DNA of 38,361 bases, taken from an uncultured Actinomycetes bacterium (GTDB taxonomy: Bacteria; Actinomycetota; Actinomycetes; Nanopelagicales; Nanopelagicaceae). Position 1 is the first letter of the stretch. Every line of letters starts with the position of its first letter. Position numbers and translations under genes: made by a program. Positions 17,972-25,349 of the stretch are shown here, in pieces. Under the pieces are notes generated by a model. The model was not told where the DNA came from. It saw only the letters and a program-made list of their open reading frames with translations, and made no database searches. The stretch is taken from contig CAIUBS010000092.1 of assembly GCA_903897475.1 (NCBI GenBank), positions 1 to 38,361 of the forward strand. The letters are read 5' to 3'.

Positions 17972-18694
17972 TTATTTTTTATTTTTAGCTAAATGCTCAG
18001 TAAGTCGAGCCGCAGTTGCCACAACTGCTGCTGCATGAATTCTTCCTGGCTGTCTGCTTAATCTCTCCATTGGTCCACTAATACTTACTGCTGCTATAAC
18101 TTTATTATTTGGACCGCGAACCGGTGCAGAAACTGATGCAACTCCGGCCTCGCGCTCGCCAACAGATTGTGCCCAACCTCTTCTTCGCACCGCTGCTAAA
18201 TTTGCTGCGGTAAATTTTGCATTTACTAAACCTCGATGAAGTTTTTCCGGATCCTCCCAAGCTAGAAGTATTTGTGCAGCAGAGCCTGCCTGCATAGTTA
18301 GTACTGTTCCAACTGGCACAGAATCTCTTAAGCCAGTTAATCTTTCAGCTGTTGCAACACAAATTCTTAATTCACCTTGTCGTCGATAGAGCTGGGCACT
18401 CTCACCGGTTGCATCTCTAAGTGCAGTTAAGGATGGAACTGCTATAGCAAGCAATTTATCTTCTCCAGCAGCTGCTGCTAATTCGGAGGAGCGCACACCC
18501 AGAATAAATCTTCCTGAAAAATCCCTGGAAACAAGTCGATGATGCTCTAAAGCAACCGCCAATCTATGTGCGGTCGGCCGAGCTATTCCAGTAGTCGAGA
18601 CAAGTTCACTAAGTGATTGTGGGCCGGCTTCAAGGGCAGAGAGTATTTTTACGGCTTTATCTAATACGCCAACTCCGCTATTCTTTCTGTCCAT
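17972..18694 (-). CDS. IclR-family transcriptional regulator (NdgR-like), divergent from leuCD
   Basis: From the ATG at 18694 (minus strand) the protein is 240 residues: an N-terminal winged helix-turn-helix (about 8-60, with LSELVSTTGIARPTAHRLAVAL) and the C-terminal IclR effector-binding domain (about 75-235, with GVASVSAPVRGPNNKVIAAVSISGP). The frame is open 20 codons further upstream, but the promoter and the family N-terminus point to 18694. In Streptomyces and relatives an IclR protein in exactly this position (NdgR) controls leuCD and amino-acid metabolism. That role here is inferred from gene order. It probably also controls its own promoter. Confidence 0.9.
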   Translation of the reverse strand: MDRKNSGVGVLDKAVKILSALEAGPQSLSELVSTTGIARPTAHRLAVALEHHRLVSRDFSGRFILGVRSSELAAAAGEDKLLAIAVPSLTALRDATGESAQLYRRQGELRICVATAERLTGLRDSVPVGTVLTMQAGSAAQILLAWEDPEKLHRGLVNAKFTAANLAAVRRRGWAQSVGEREAGVASVSAPVRGPNNKVIAAVSISGPMERLSRQPGRIHAAAVVATAARLTEHLAKNKK

Positions 18695-18700
18695 ACTCTG

Positions 18701-18729
18701 ATAATGCCATCTCACTCTATGAGAAGCAA
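18701..18729 (-). promoter_or_regulatory. candidate leaderless promoter of the IclR gene with palindrome in the spacer
   Basis: On the minus strand, TTGCTT (18724-18729) and CATTAT (18701-18706) are separated by 17 bases, and the -10 lies only six bases before the ATG at 18694, implying a leaderless transcript. A perfect inverted repeat TCTCA-N5-TGAGA occupies 18710-18724, essentially inside the spacer. A regulator bound there would block this promoter and could also act on leuC, which starts at 18761. This is a candidate operator only; no binding data are implied. Confidence 0.45.
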
Positions 18730-18760
18730 ATTCAGGCAAAGTGTGAAGGGACAAGATGTA

Positions 18761-20158
18761 ATGGGTAAGACATTAGCGGAAAAGATTTGGGCAGAGCATG
18801 TGGTTAGCTCTACCGCTGGTGAACCCGATTTACTTTACATAGATCTGCATTTAATTCATGAGGTAACAAGTCCACAAGCTTTTGATGGTCTCCGACTTGC
18901 AAATAGAAAAGTTAGAAGGCCAGATTTAACGATTGCAACTGAAGATCATAACGTTCCAACTTTAAACATTGATAAGCCAATTTCTGATCCTGTATCTAAA
19001 TTACAGGTAGATACACTTAGGAAAAACTGCGCTGAATTTGGTGTTCGTATCCACTCTTTGGGAGATGTTGAACAGGGAATTGTTCACGTAGTTGGCCCGC
19101 AATTAGGTATTACTCAGCCTGGAATGACAATTGTTTGTGGAGATTCTCATACCTCAACACATGGTGCATTTGGTGCGTTGGCATTTGGGATTGGAACTAG
19201 CGAAGTAGAGCATGTTTTAGCAACTCAAACTTTGCCTTTGATTAGACCAAAAACTATGGCAATAAATGTTGAAGGAACTCTAAAGCCTGGAGTGACCAGT
19301 AAAGATATTATTTTGGCAGTTATTGCAAAAATAGGCACTGGTGGCGGGCAAGGTTATATTCTTGAATATCGCGGTAGTGCTATTAGGGCCTTGTCTATGG
19401 AAGCTCGAATGACGATATGTAATATGTCCATTGAGGCAGGTGCTAGAGCTGGGCTAATTGCACCTGATCAAACTACTTTCAATTATGTCCAAGGTAAACC
19501 GCATGCTCCAAGTGGCGCAGATTGGGATGCGGCTATTGCTTATTGGAAGACGCTAGTTACAGATGAAGATGCAAAGTTTGATAAAGAGATTTATTTGAAC
19601 GCTGATGAATTAGCTCCATTTGTTACCTGGGGAACAAATCCTGGTCAGGGATTACCATTAAGTGCCTCGGTTCCAAACCCAGCAGATATCGCAAATCCTG
19701 AAGATCGTGGTGCAGCCGAGCGAGCACTTGAATATATGGATTTAAAACCTGGCACACCACTTAAATCAATTAAGGTGGATACGGTTTTTCTAGGTTCTTG
19801 CACAAATGGCAGAATTGAAGATTTAAGGTCGGCAGCAGAGGTGATCAAAGGTAAAAAAATTGCAAACTCACTTCGTTTATTAGTTGTCCCAGGCTCGGCT
19901 CGAGTAAGGCTTCAAGCTGAATCTGAAGGCTTAGATAAAGTTTTTCTGGATGCAGGTGCTGAATGGCGAAGTGCAGGATGTTCAATGTGCTTGGGTATGA
20001 ATCCAGATCAACTAAAACCAGGAGAGCGAGCAGCCTCAACTAGCAATAGAAATTTTGAAGGTAGGCAAGGTAAGGGTGGACGTACTCACTTGGTAAGCCC
20101 ACTTGTTGCAGCAGCTACTGCACTTAAGGGCACCTTATCTTCTCCGGCGGATCTATAA
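18761..20158 (+). CDS. leuC: 3-isopropylmalate dehydratase, large subunit
   Basis: LeuC with LeuD isomerises 2- to 3-isopropylmalate in leucine synthesis, using a 4Fe-4S cluster. Starting at ATG 18761 (ribosome-binding site GAAGGGA) gives 465 residues and the family N-terminus GKTLAEKIW. The frame extends 19 codons upstream, into the promoter region of the divergent gene, and that part is not family-like. Cluster ligands are C347 in GSCTNGR, and C407 and C410 in CSMC. Substrate motifs such as GDSHTSTHGAFGALAFGIGT are present. The stop overlaps the leuD start by one base. Confidence 0.96.
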   Translation: MGKTLAEKIWAEHVVSSTAGEPDLLYIDLHLIHEVTSPQAFDGLRLANRKVRRPDLTIATEDHNVPTLNIDKPISDPVSKLQVDTLRKNCAEFGVRIHSLGDVEQGIVHVVGPQLGITQPGMTIVCGDSHTSTHGAFGALAFGIGTSEVEHVLATQTLPLIRPKTMAINVEGTLKPGVTSKDIILAVIAKIGTGGGQGYILEYRGSAIRALSMEARMTICNMSIEAGARAGLIAPDQTTFNYVQGKPHAPSGADWDAAIAYWKTLVTDEDAKFDKEIYLNADELAPFVTWGTNPGQGLPLSASVPNPADIANPEDRGAAERALEYMDLKPGTPLKSIKVDTVFLGSCTNGRIEDLRSAAEVIKGKKIANSLRLLVVPGSARVRLQAESEGLDKVFLDAGAEWRSAGCSMCLGMNPDQLKPGERAASTSNRNFEGRQGKGGRTHLVSPLVAAATALKGTLSSPADL

Positions 20159-20754
20159 TGGAAAAATTTATTAAACATACCGGTAGCGCAGTGCCGCTTC
20201 GTCGAAGCAATGTCGATACTGATCAAATTATCCCTGCGGTGTATCTAAAGCGGATCACCAAAAGCGGATTTGAGGATGGCTTGTTTGCTGCTTGGCGAAG
20301 TGATCCAGCGTTTGAGCTGAATCAGCCTCAGTATAAATCTGCGACTATTTTGGTCGCCGGTCCAGATTTTGGAACTGGCTCTTCTCGTGAACATGCAGTT
20401 TGGGCGTTACAAAATTATGGCTTTAAAGTAGTTTTATCTAGCCGATTTGCCGATATTTTTAGGGGTAACTCACAGAAAGCAGGATTGCTTACGGTAATTT
20501 TGCCACAAGATGAAATTGAAAATATATGGAAAGCGATCGAAGCTAAACCTGATACCTCAATTACCGTTGATCTTGAGAGCAAAACTGTGACCTATGGTTC
20601 AACAACTTTGAATTTTGCTATCGATGATTACACTCGTTGGCGCCTAATGGAGGGTCTAGATGACATCGGCTTGACCCTTACCAAGATAGAACAGGTTTCA
20701 AATTTTGAAGAAAAAAGAGCTAGTTTTAAGCCTAAAACACTGCCTATTCGCTAA
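20158..20754 (+). CDS. leuD: 3-isopropylmalate dehydratase, small subunit
   Basis: LeuD is the swivelling domain subunit of isopropylmalate isomerase. The 198 residues include the N-terminal RSNVDTDQIIPAVYLKR, the active-site GTGSSREHAVWAL loop (about 72-84) and the DDYTRWRLMEGLDDIGLTL ending. Length is normal. The ATG shares one base with the leuC stop, so the two subunits are coupled. A 9-base inverted repeat follows five bases after the stop. Confidence 0.96.
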   Translation: MEKFIKHTGSAVPLRRSNVDTDQIIPAVYLKRITKSGFEDGLFAAWRSDPAFELNQPQYKSATILVAGPDFGTGSSREHAVWALQNYGFKVVLSSRFADIFRGNSQKAGLLTVILPQDEIENIWKAIEAKPDTSITVDLESKTVTYGSTTLNFAIDDYTRWRLMEGLDDIGLTLTKIEQVSNFEEKRASFKPKTLPIR

Positions 20755-20759
20755 ATTAA

Positions 20760-20784
20760 AACTCTAAAGTAATTATTTAGAGTT
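20760..20784. repeat. 9-bp inverted repeat after leuD (possible weak terminator)
   Basis: AACTCTAAA and TTTAGAGTT form a perfect nine-base stem around the loop GTAATTA. It lies five bases after the leuD stop. The stem is AT-rich and no run of T follows, so it is a poor intrinsic terminator. It may instead mark the end of leuCD transcription by another route or act as a site for a DNA-binding protein. Confidence 0.4.
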
Positions 20785-20888
20785 ACGCGAAAACTGCAAA
20801 AAACCTTGATTTACTTTAATAATTTGAATGCGACACACCGAATTAATTAATCAAAGTATTTCGCATCACCCCATAGATTAACCCTTAG

Positions 20889-20904
20889 TTAAGCAAATGC
20901 TTAA
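20889..20904. repeat. palindrome upstream of the HU gene (candidate operator)
   Basis: TTAAGCA and TGCTTAA flank two bases, giving a 16-base near-perfect palindrome that ends 26 bases before the HU start codon. It sits in the 176-base gap between leuD and HU, which must hold the HU promoter. No single pair of promoter boxes is convincing. The size suits a dimeric regulator. This is sequence observation plus inference only. Confidence 0.35.
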
Positions 20905-20930
20905 TGTTTACGCATAAATAAGGGGATTAA

Positions 20931-21329
20931 ATGAACAAGGCTCAGTTCATCGCCTATCTTGCACCACAGTTTGGTGACAGCAAGAAAGAGGCTGCTCGCG
21001 CTGTTGAGGTAGTTTTTGATGCGATTGTTCTCAATATCTCAAAGGGCGAAGATGTAATGATCAATGACTTTGGTAAGTTTAAAAAAGTTGATCGTCCAGC
21101 TCGCAAAGGTCGTAATCCATTTACTGGAGAGACGATTCAAATTAAAGCCAGCAAGAAAGTACGTTTCTTACCTGCAAAAGGATTAAAGGAAGTAATTTCT
21201 GGCGCCCGTAAACTTGGTGCGGCTCCAACTCCACCAGCTAAGGCTGCTCCTGCGAAGGCTGCAAAGAAAGTTTCAAAGACAAAGAAGGCTGTACGCAAAG
21301 TTGCAAAGAAAGCAAAGCGTCGCCGTTAA
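20931..21329 (+). CDS. hupB: nucleoid-associated HU protein with basic C-terminal tail
   Basis: HU bends and compacts DNA as a dimer. The first about 92 residues are the HU fold (MNKAQFIAYLAPQFG at the start; DVMINDFGKFKKVDRPARKGRNPFTGE around the DNA-binding arm). The last about 40 residues are a Lys/Ala/Pro-rich tail (PAKAAPAKAAKK and onward, ending KAKRRR), the histone-H1-like extension typical of actinobacterial HupB. A ribosome-binding site AAGGGG precedes the ATG. It appears to be a single-gene unit with a strong terminator after it. leuCD-hupB is a conserved actinobacterial neighbourhood. Confidence 0.95.
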   Translation: MNKAQFIAYLAPQFGDSKKEAARAVEVVFDAIVLNISKGEDVMINDFGKFKKVDRPARKGRNPFTGETIQIKASKKVRFLPAKGLKEVISGARKLGAAPTPPAKAAPAKAAKKVSKTKKAVRKVAKKAKRRR

Positions 21330-21343
21330 GCCTACTCTTTAAT

Positions 21344-21379
21344 AAAAAACGGGATCTCATGCTAGAGATCCCGTTTTTT
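21344..21379 (+). terminator. strong intrinsic terminator after the HU gene
   Basis: A perfect 15-base stem (AAAAAACGGGATCTC with GAGATCCCGTTTTTT) encloses the loop ATGCTA, and its 3' arm ends in six T. It lies 14 bases after the HU stop and is the clearest terminator in the window. The A/T symmetry means it could also work on the opposite strand. Confidence 0.93.
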
Positions 21380-21412
21380 ACGCTCATTTATAGCCATCTC
21401 AGCAATTAGTCG

Positions 21413-21418
21413 TAGAAT
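21413..21418 (+). promoter_or_regulatory. candidate -10 box of a leaderless plsC promoter
   Basis: TAGAAT lies six bases before the GTG start of plsC, just downstream of the HU terminator. That distance would put the transcription start at or next to the start codon, and no ribosome-binding site is visible. Leaderless messages are common in actinobacteria. No good -35 is seen, so confidence is modest. Confidence 0.35.
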
Positions 21419-21424
21419 TAAGCG

Positions 21425-22207
21425 GTGTCTACCGAATTGAAAATTTCCTATGCACCTCCTTCAGGAAAGCCACTGGGAGCGACAAATTGGTTTAAATTCG
21501 GGGCATTTGTAATGCGACCAATTCTCAATTCAATAGCAAAGCGAGATTGGAAGGGAAGTGAAAATCTTCCTAAAACTGGTGGCGCAATCGTGGTTTGTAA
21601 TCACATTTCATATATCGATCCTTTAATTTTCACTCACTTTCTTTACGACAATGGTCGCGCACCAAGATATTTAGGGAAGGCATCGCTATTTAAGTTACCA
21701 ATTATTGGACGGGTATTGCTTGGTGCTGGGCAAATTCCGGTAGAGCGCGAAACTGCAGTTGCATCGCAGTCATTAAGTCACGCTATAGCTTTTATTAAAT
21801 CGGGCCATTTACTTGGAGTTTATCCAGAAGGAACATTAACCAGAGACCAAAATTATTGGCCAATGAAAGCCAAAACTGGGATTGCAAGGTTGGCTATTTT
21901 GACCAAAGCTCCAGTAATTCCCTGTGCTCAGTGGGGGGCGCAGCATATTTTGCCGGCATACAGTAAGAAAATTAAACTGTTTCCAAGAAGTAAGGTTAAG
22001 GTGGTTGCAGGAAAGCCATTGGATTTCTCTAAATGGTACGGCAAAGAAGCCGATCCAGTCGCCTTAGAGGAAGCAACAGCATATGTAATGGGTGCAATAA
22101 CAAAATTGCTTGAGGATTTACGCAATGAAAAAGCACCAGAAGAAATATTTGATCCAAGAAAGTCACAACTGCCAAGAACTGGAAATTTTAAAAAGGATAG
22201 TAAATGA
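21425..22207 (+). CDS. plsC: 1-acyl-sn-glycerol-3-phosphate acyltransferase (PlsC family)
   Basis: PlsC-type enzymes add the second acyl chain in phosphatidic acid synthesis at the membrane. The 260-residue protein has the catalytic NHISYID motif (H60-x4-D65) and the glycerol-phosphate-binding VYPEGT motif near 133-138. A GTG start is used. The C-terminus ends in a charged tail. It overlaps gpsA (ATGA), which makes the glycerol-3-phosphate backbone, so the pair serves phospholipid synthesis. Acyl specificity cannot be read from sequence. Confidence 0.92.
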   Translation: MSTELKISYAPPSGKPLGATNWFKFGAFVMRPILNSIAKRDWKGSENLPKTGGAIVVCNHISYIDPLIFTHFLYDNGRAPRYLGKASLFKLPIIGRVLLGAGQIPVERETAVASQSLSHAIAFIKSGHLLGVYPEGTLTRDQNYWPMKAKTGIARLAILTKAPVIPCAQWGAQHILPAYSKKIKLFPRSKVKVVAGKPLDFSKWYGKEADPVALEEATAYVMGAITKLLEDLRNEKAPEEIFDPRKSQLPRTGNFKKDSK

Positions 22208-23202
22208 GAAAAGTTGCAGTTCTAGGTTCGGGAGCATGGGGAACCACCCTTGGCCAAGTAATGGTCGATTCAGGTCAGCAAGTATTAATCTGGGGTAGGA
22301 ATAAGAAAGTTGTCCGCGAGATTAATCGTCGCCACTCTAATCGACGCTTTCTTAAAGGAATTGATCTACCTCGTGAATTAAAGGCAACAACAGATATTAA
22401 AGCAGTTCTGGAGTTTGCAGATGTTATTTTAGTTGCAATCCCAGCTCAGACCTTGCGCGAAAATTTGGAGAGTTGGAAGGGATTTTTTCCTACGGATTTA
22501 CCAGTTATAAGTACATTAAAAGGTATTGAAGTTGAAACTCAATTCAGAATGACCGAAGTAATGCAGGAAGTGCTTGGAGTAGGCAAGTCCCAATTAGGTT
22601 TAATCACCGGTCCAAACCTTGCAAACGAAATCATTATGCGCCAGCCAGCTGGTGCGGTGGCAGCATCTGAAAATCAGGAAATTATTGATCTAATAGTGGA
22701 TATGTTCTCTACAAATTATTTTAGGATTTATCCCTCAACAGATTTGGTTGGTTGTGAATTTGCAGGTGCTGCTAAAAGTGTTATAGCTCTTGCCGTTGGT
22801 ATGGCTGTTGGCATGGGTTATGGCGAGAACACACAAGGTTTGATGATCACACGAGGGTTATCAGAAGTGGCCCGTCTTGGTGAGGCTTACGGCGCTAATC
22901 CACTTACATTTTTAGGATTAGCTGGCATTGGCGACTTGGTAGCTAGTGCGCAATCTCCACTTTCAAGAAATAGAAGTTTTGGTGAAGTACTAGGAAAGTC
23001 TGGCTCAATTACAAAGGCTAGACAGCAAGTAGTAAAAACCGTTGAGGGTGTTTACTCAGCTGGTGCCATGTTGGAGTTAGCTCATCGAGTAGGTGTTGAA
23101 GCACCAATTATTGAAGCTGTATCTGATGTCGTAGCTGGAACCTTAAAGCCAAAAGATGCATTAGATCGATTAATGAAGGTAAGTATTAAGGCTGAAATTT
23201 AA
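22204..23202 (+). CDS. gpsA: NAD(P)-dependent glycerol-3-phosphate dehydrogenase
   Basis: GpsA reduces dihydroxyacetone phosphate to glycerol-3-phosphate, the phospholipid backbone. The 332-residue protein starts with the dinucleotide-binding loop VLGSGAWGTT (6-15). It has the substrate/active-site lysine in FAGAAKSVIALAVG (about 189-202) and the SRNRSFG motif near 257. It overlaps plsC by four bases and ddl by one, indicating one transcription unit. Confidence 0.96.
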   Translation: MRKVAVLGSGAWGTTLGQVMVDSGQQVLIWGRNKKVVREINRRHSNRRFLKGIDLPRELKATTDIKAVLEFADVILVAIPAQTLRENLESWKGFFPTDLPVISTLKGIEVETQFRMTEVMQEVLGVGKSQLGLITGPNLANEIIMRQPAGAVAASENQEIIDLIVDMFSTNYFRIYPSTDLVGCEFAGAAKSVIALAVGMAVGMGYGENTQGLMITRGLSEVARLGEAYGANPLTFLGLAGIGDLVASAQSPLSRNRSFGEVLGKSGSITKARQQVVKTVEGVYSAGAMLELAHRVGVEAPIIEAVSDVVAGTLKPKDALDRLMKVSIKAEI

Positions 23203-24245
23203 TGACAAAGACCAAAGTTGCAATTATTTGCGGCGGTAAAAGTAGTGAGCATGAGATTTCATGTATATCAGCCAATGGGGTACTAGAAGCGATAGACAAA
23301 AACTTATTTGAGATTGTACTTATAGGAATCACAAAAGCAGGAAAATGGCTCCTTCTTCCGACACAGACAAGTTTTAGAATTCAAAATGGCGTGCTACCAA
23401 CTATTCCAAATACTGGAGTTGAGGTGAGTATAACTAGTGATGGCTTGATTGCAGATGGAAAAAAATTAGAGGTAGATGTGGCATTTCCAATTCTGCACGG
23501 ACCATATGGTGAGGACGGAACAATTCAGGGTTTGTTTGAAATAATTCAACTTCGCTATGTTGGATCTGGCGTTCTAGCTAGCGCAGTTAGTATGGATAAA
23601 TCATACGCAAAACCAATTTTCGCAGCGTCAGGACTAAAAGTTGCCGCTGGAATTGTTGTTACAAACTCTGATTTTAACTTGCCTGATAACTTGAAATTTC
23701 CGTTATTTGTTAAGCCTGCCAGAAGTGGTTCAAGTCGGGGAACTACTAAAGTCAAGCAACAAGATCAACTTAAATCAGCAATTGATGTGGCGCTGGAGTT
23801 TGATTCCAAAGTAATTGTCGAGCAGGCTATTTCTGGTCGTGAAATCGAATGTGCAGTGCTTCAAGTAGATGGAAAATTGCTTGTTTCACCAGTGGGTCAG
23901 ATAGTGATTTCTGAAAAATATGAGTTTTATGATTTTCAAGCAAAATATCTAGATGACTCAATGCAGTTAGTATTTCCAACTGATCTACCAAATGGTGTTG
24001 AAGAGAAAATCCAACAAAACGCATTAGCTGCTTTTAAGGCGGCTGGATGTGAGGGGTTGGCCAGAATTGATTTCTTTTACTCAGAAAATGGCGAAGTTGT
24101 GATAAACGAAATAAATACTATGCCTGGATTTACACCAACCTCAGTCTATCCAAAGTTAATTGATAAATTGGGTATTAATTACCAGGAATTAATTAGTAAA
24201 TTGATTCAAACTGCTAAAAGCAGATCTACTAAAATTACTAGGTAA
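23202..24245 (+). CDS. ddl: D-alanine--D-alanine ligase
   Basis: Ddl makes the D-Ala-D-Ala end of peptidoglycan precursors. The 347-residue protein has the ATP-grasp layout: N-terminal CGGKSSEHEISCISA (about 10-24) and FPILHGPYGEDGTIQGL (about 92-108), central KPARSGSSRGTTKV, and the C-terminal metal-binding GLARIDFF and INEINTMPGFTPTSVYP motifs. It is coupled to gpsA by a one-base overlap. ybaK follows two bases later, where many relatives have a DUF3515 gene. Confidence 0.96.
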   Translation: MTKTKVAIICGGKSSEHEISCISANGVLEAIDKNLFEIVLIGITKAGKWLLLPTQTSFRIQNGVLPTIPNTGVEVSITSDGLIADGKKLEVDVAFPILHGPYGEDGTIQGLFEIIQLRYVGSGVLASAVSMDKSYAKPIFAASGLKVAAGIVVTNSDFNLPDNLKFPLFVKPARSGSSRGTTKVKQQDQLKSAIDVALEFDSKVIVEQAISGREIECAVLQVDGKLLVSPVGQIVISEKYEFYDFQAKYLDDSMQLVFPTDLPNGVEEKIQQNALAAFKAAGCEGLARIDFFYSENGEVVINEINTMPGFTPTSVYPKLIDKLGINYQELISKLIQTAKSRSTKITR

Positions 24246-24247
24246 TT

Positions 24248-24739
24248 ATGGATAGGGTTTTAGAGAAAAACGCAGTTAAACGGGTTAAGCAAGCACTAAT
24301 TGAAAATGGACTAGATACCGAAATTACTGTCTTAGCTGATAGCGCGCGGAGTGCAGCTGAGGCCGCCTCTGCTCTTGGTATTAAAGTAGGCCAAATAGCC
24401 TCTTCAATTATTTTTAAACTTTCAGATCACAAGCCACTATTAGTAATCACCTCTGGCCAGCATCGAGTCGACACAGAGTTAGTCGCTAGACAACTTGGAG
24501 TAGAAAAATTAGAAAGAGTTGATGCTGATTTTGTGAAAGTCAGTTCAGGTTTTTCTATTGGGGGTGTTGCCCCGATTGGTTGGATTAACCCACCAGCAGT
24601 AGTAATTCTTGATAAAGCATTAAGCGATTTTGATGTCGTATGGGCAGCAGCTGGACATCCACATGCTGTTTTCCCAACATCATTTAGCGACTTAAAATAT
24701 TTAACAAATGCAACAGTATTTGAGGTTGGAGTTAAGTGA
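24248..24739 (+). CDS. YbaK/EbsC-family aminoacyl-tRNA deacylase-like protein
   Basis: Proteins of this family clear misacylated tRNA (for example Cys-tRNA-Pro) in trans. The 163 residues form a single YbaK domain: SARSAAEAASALGIKVGQIASSIIFK in the first half, ITSGQHRVD, the glycine-rich SIGGVAPIGW and a final AAGHPHAVFPTSF segment. The GGVAP and HP features are typical. Which amino acid is removed is unknown. It shares a four-base overlap (GTGA) with the small membrane protein that follows. Confidence 0.88.
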   Translation: MDRVLEKNAVKRVKQALIENGLDTEITVLADSARSAAEAASALGIKVGQIASSIIFKLSDHKPLLVITSGQHRVDTELVARQLGVEKLERVDADFVKVSSGFSIGGVAPIGWINPPAVVILDKALSDFDVVWAAAGHPHAVFPTSFSDLKYLTNATVFEVGVK

Positions 24740-24978
24740 TATTTAATTTTAGATTATCCAAAACTAGGCTTTTTGAATGGCTTGGAGTAATAACTGCAAT
24801 TATCTATTCACTCTTAGTGGCATTGAATATTGGGGCAGAGTTTATTGGTTTTACATTGCTTCTTATATCTTCGGGCTTGATTGGTATTTGGGCCTACATA
24901 GGAAAACATAGAGGAATACTTTTCCTACAGTTTTTCTATGCAGCAGCAGGGATTATTGGAATGATTCGTTGGTTTTAG
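24736..24978 (+). CDS. small three-helix membrane protein of unknown function
   Basis: This 80-residue protein starts with GTG overlapping the ybaK stop (GTGA). It has three hydrophobic segments (about 15-31, 35-53 and 61-78) joined by short charged loops (a KHRG turn near 57), and the end reads IIGMIRWF. Three-helix proteins of this size occur in SemiSWEET-like and PnuC-like families, and the closing aromatic GMIRWF resembles the end of a PnuC half. That resemblance is weak, so no function is claimed. Coupling to ybaK and the terminator-like hairpin after it show it is a real last gene of the plsC-gpsA-ddl run. Confidence 0.75.
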   Translation: MIFNFRLSKTRLFEWLGVITAIIYSLLVALNIGAEFIGFTLLLISSGLIGIWAYIGKHRGILFLQFFYAAAGIIGMIRWF

Positions 24979-24988
24979 AAAATTATTG

Positions 24989-25021
24989 ATGGGCTACTTT
25001 AAAGTTAACAAAATAGCCCAT
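24989..25021. terminator. bidirectional terminator-like hairpin between convergent genes
   Basis: ATGGGCTA (24989-24996) and TAGCCCAT (25014-25021) form an 8-base stem with a 17-base AT-rich loop that itself contains the short palindromes CTTTAAAG and GTTAAC. It lies between the plus-strand small membrane gene and the minus-strand Lrp-like gene, and A/T-rich sequence flanks it on both sides. This is where a shared terminator would be expected. Confidence 0.6.
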
Positions 25022-25029
25022 TATTAAAA

Positions 25030-25266
25030 TTAAAAAGTAGTTACCGGGCAGGTTAAGGTTCTGGTTATGCCTGCAACACCTTGAACCTTAGACAAAACCG
25101 TTCTACCTAAATCTTCCATAGATGAAGATTCAGCTCGCATAATTACGTCATAAGGGCCAGTGACACCCTCTGCGATAGTTACTCCAGAAATTGCAGAAAC
25201 AGCCTTTGCAACACTAGATGCCTTACCAACTTCAGTTTGAATCAAAATGTATGCCTGTACGGACAT
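25030..25266 (-). CDS. single-domain Lrp/AsnC (RAM) ligand-binding protein
   Basis: The product is 78 residues from ATG 25266 (an upstream in-frame ATG at 25284 would add six). It consists only of the RAM (AsnC C-terminal) alpha-beta sandwich: VQAYILIQTEVG, a central VTGPYDVIMRAE strand-turn and a final ITRTLTCPV. There is no helix-turn-helix, so it cannot bind DNA in the usual Lrp way. Such stand-alone RAM proteins are widespread in actinobacteria next to thiL and probably form ligand-binding oligomers. Ligand and role are unknown. It is divergent from thiL. Confidence 0.88.
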   Translation of the reverse strand: MSVQAYILIQTEVGKASSVAKAVSAISGVTIAEGVTGPYDVIMRAESSSMEDLGRTVLSKVQGVAGITRTLTCPVTTF

Positions 25267-25349
25267 TTGTAGCCTTTCAATCATCGACCTAGGTTCAGCG
25301 ATGAACTAAATCGTTAATAAAGGGTAGCCTATAGCGAGTTAATTGGGGA

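Noticed and set aside
18704..18760. Longer LeuC starting at 18704
   Set aside because: The extra 19 residues cover the divergent promoter region, and the family N-terminus begins at the ATG 18761, which has a good ribosome-binding site.
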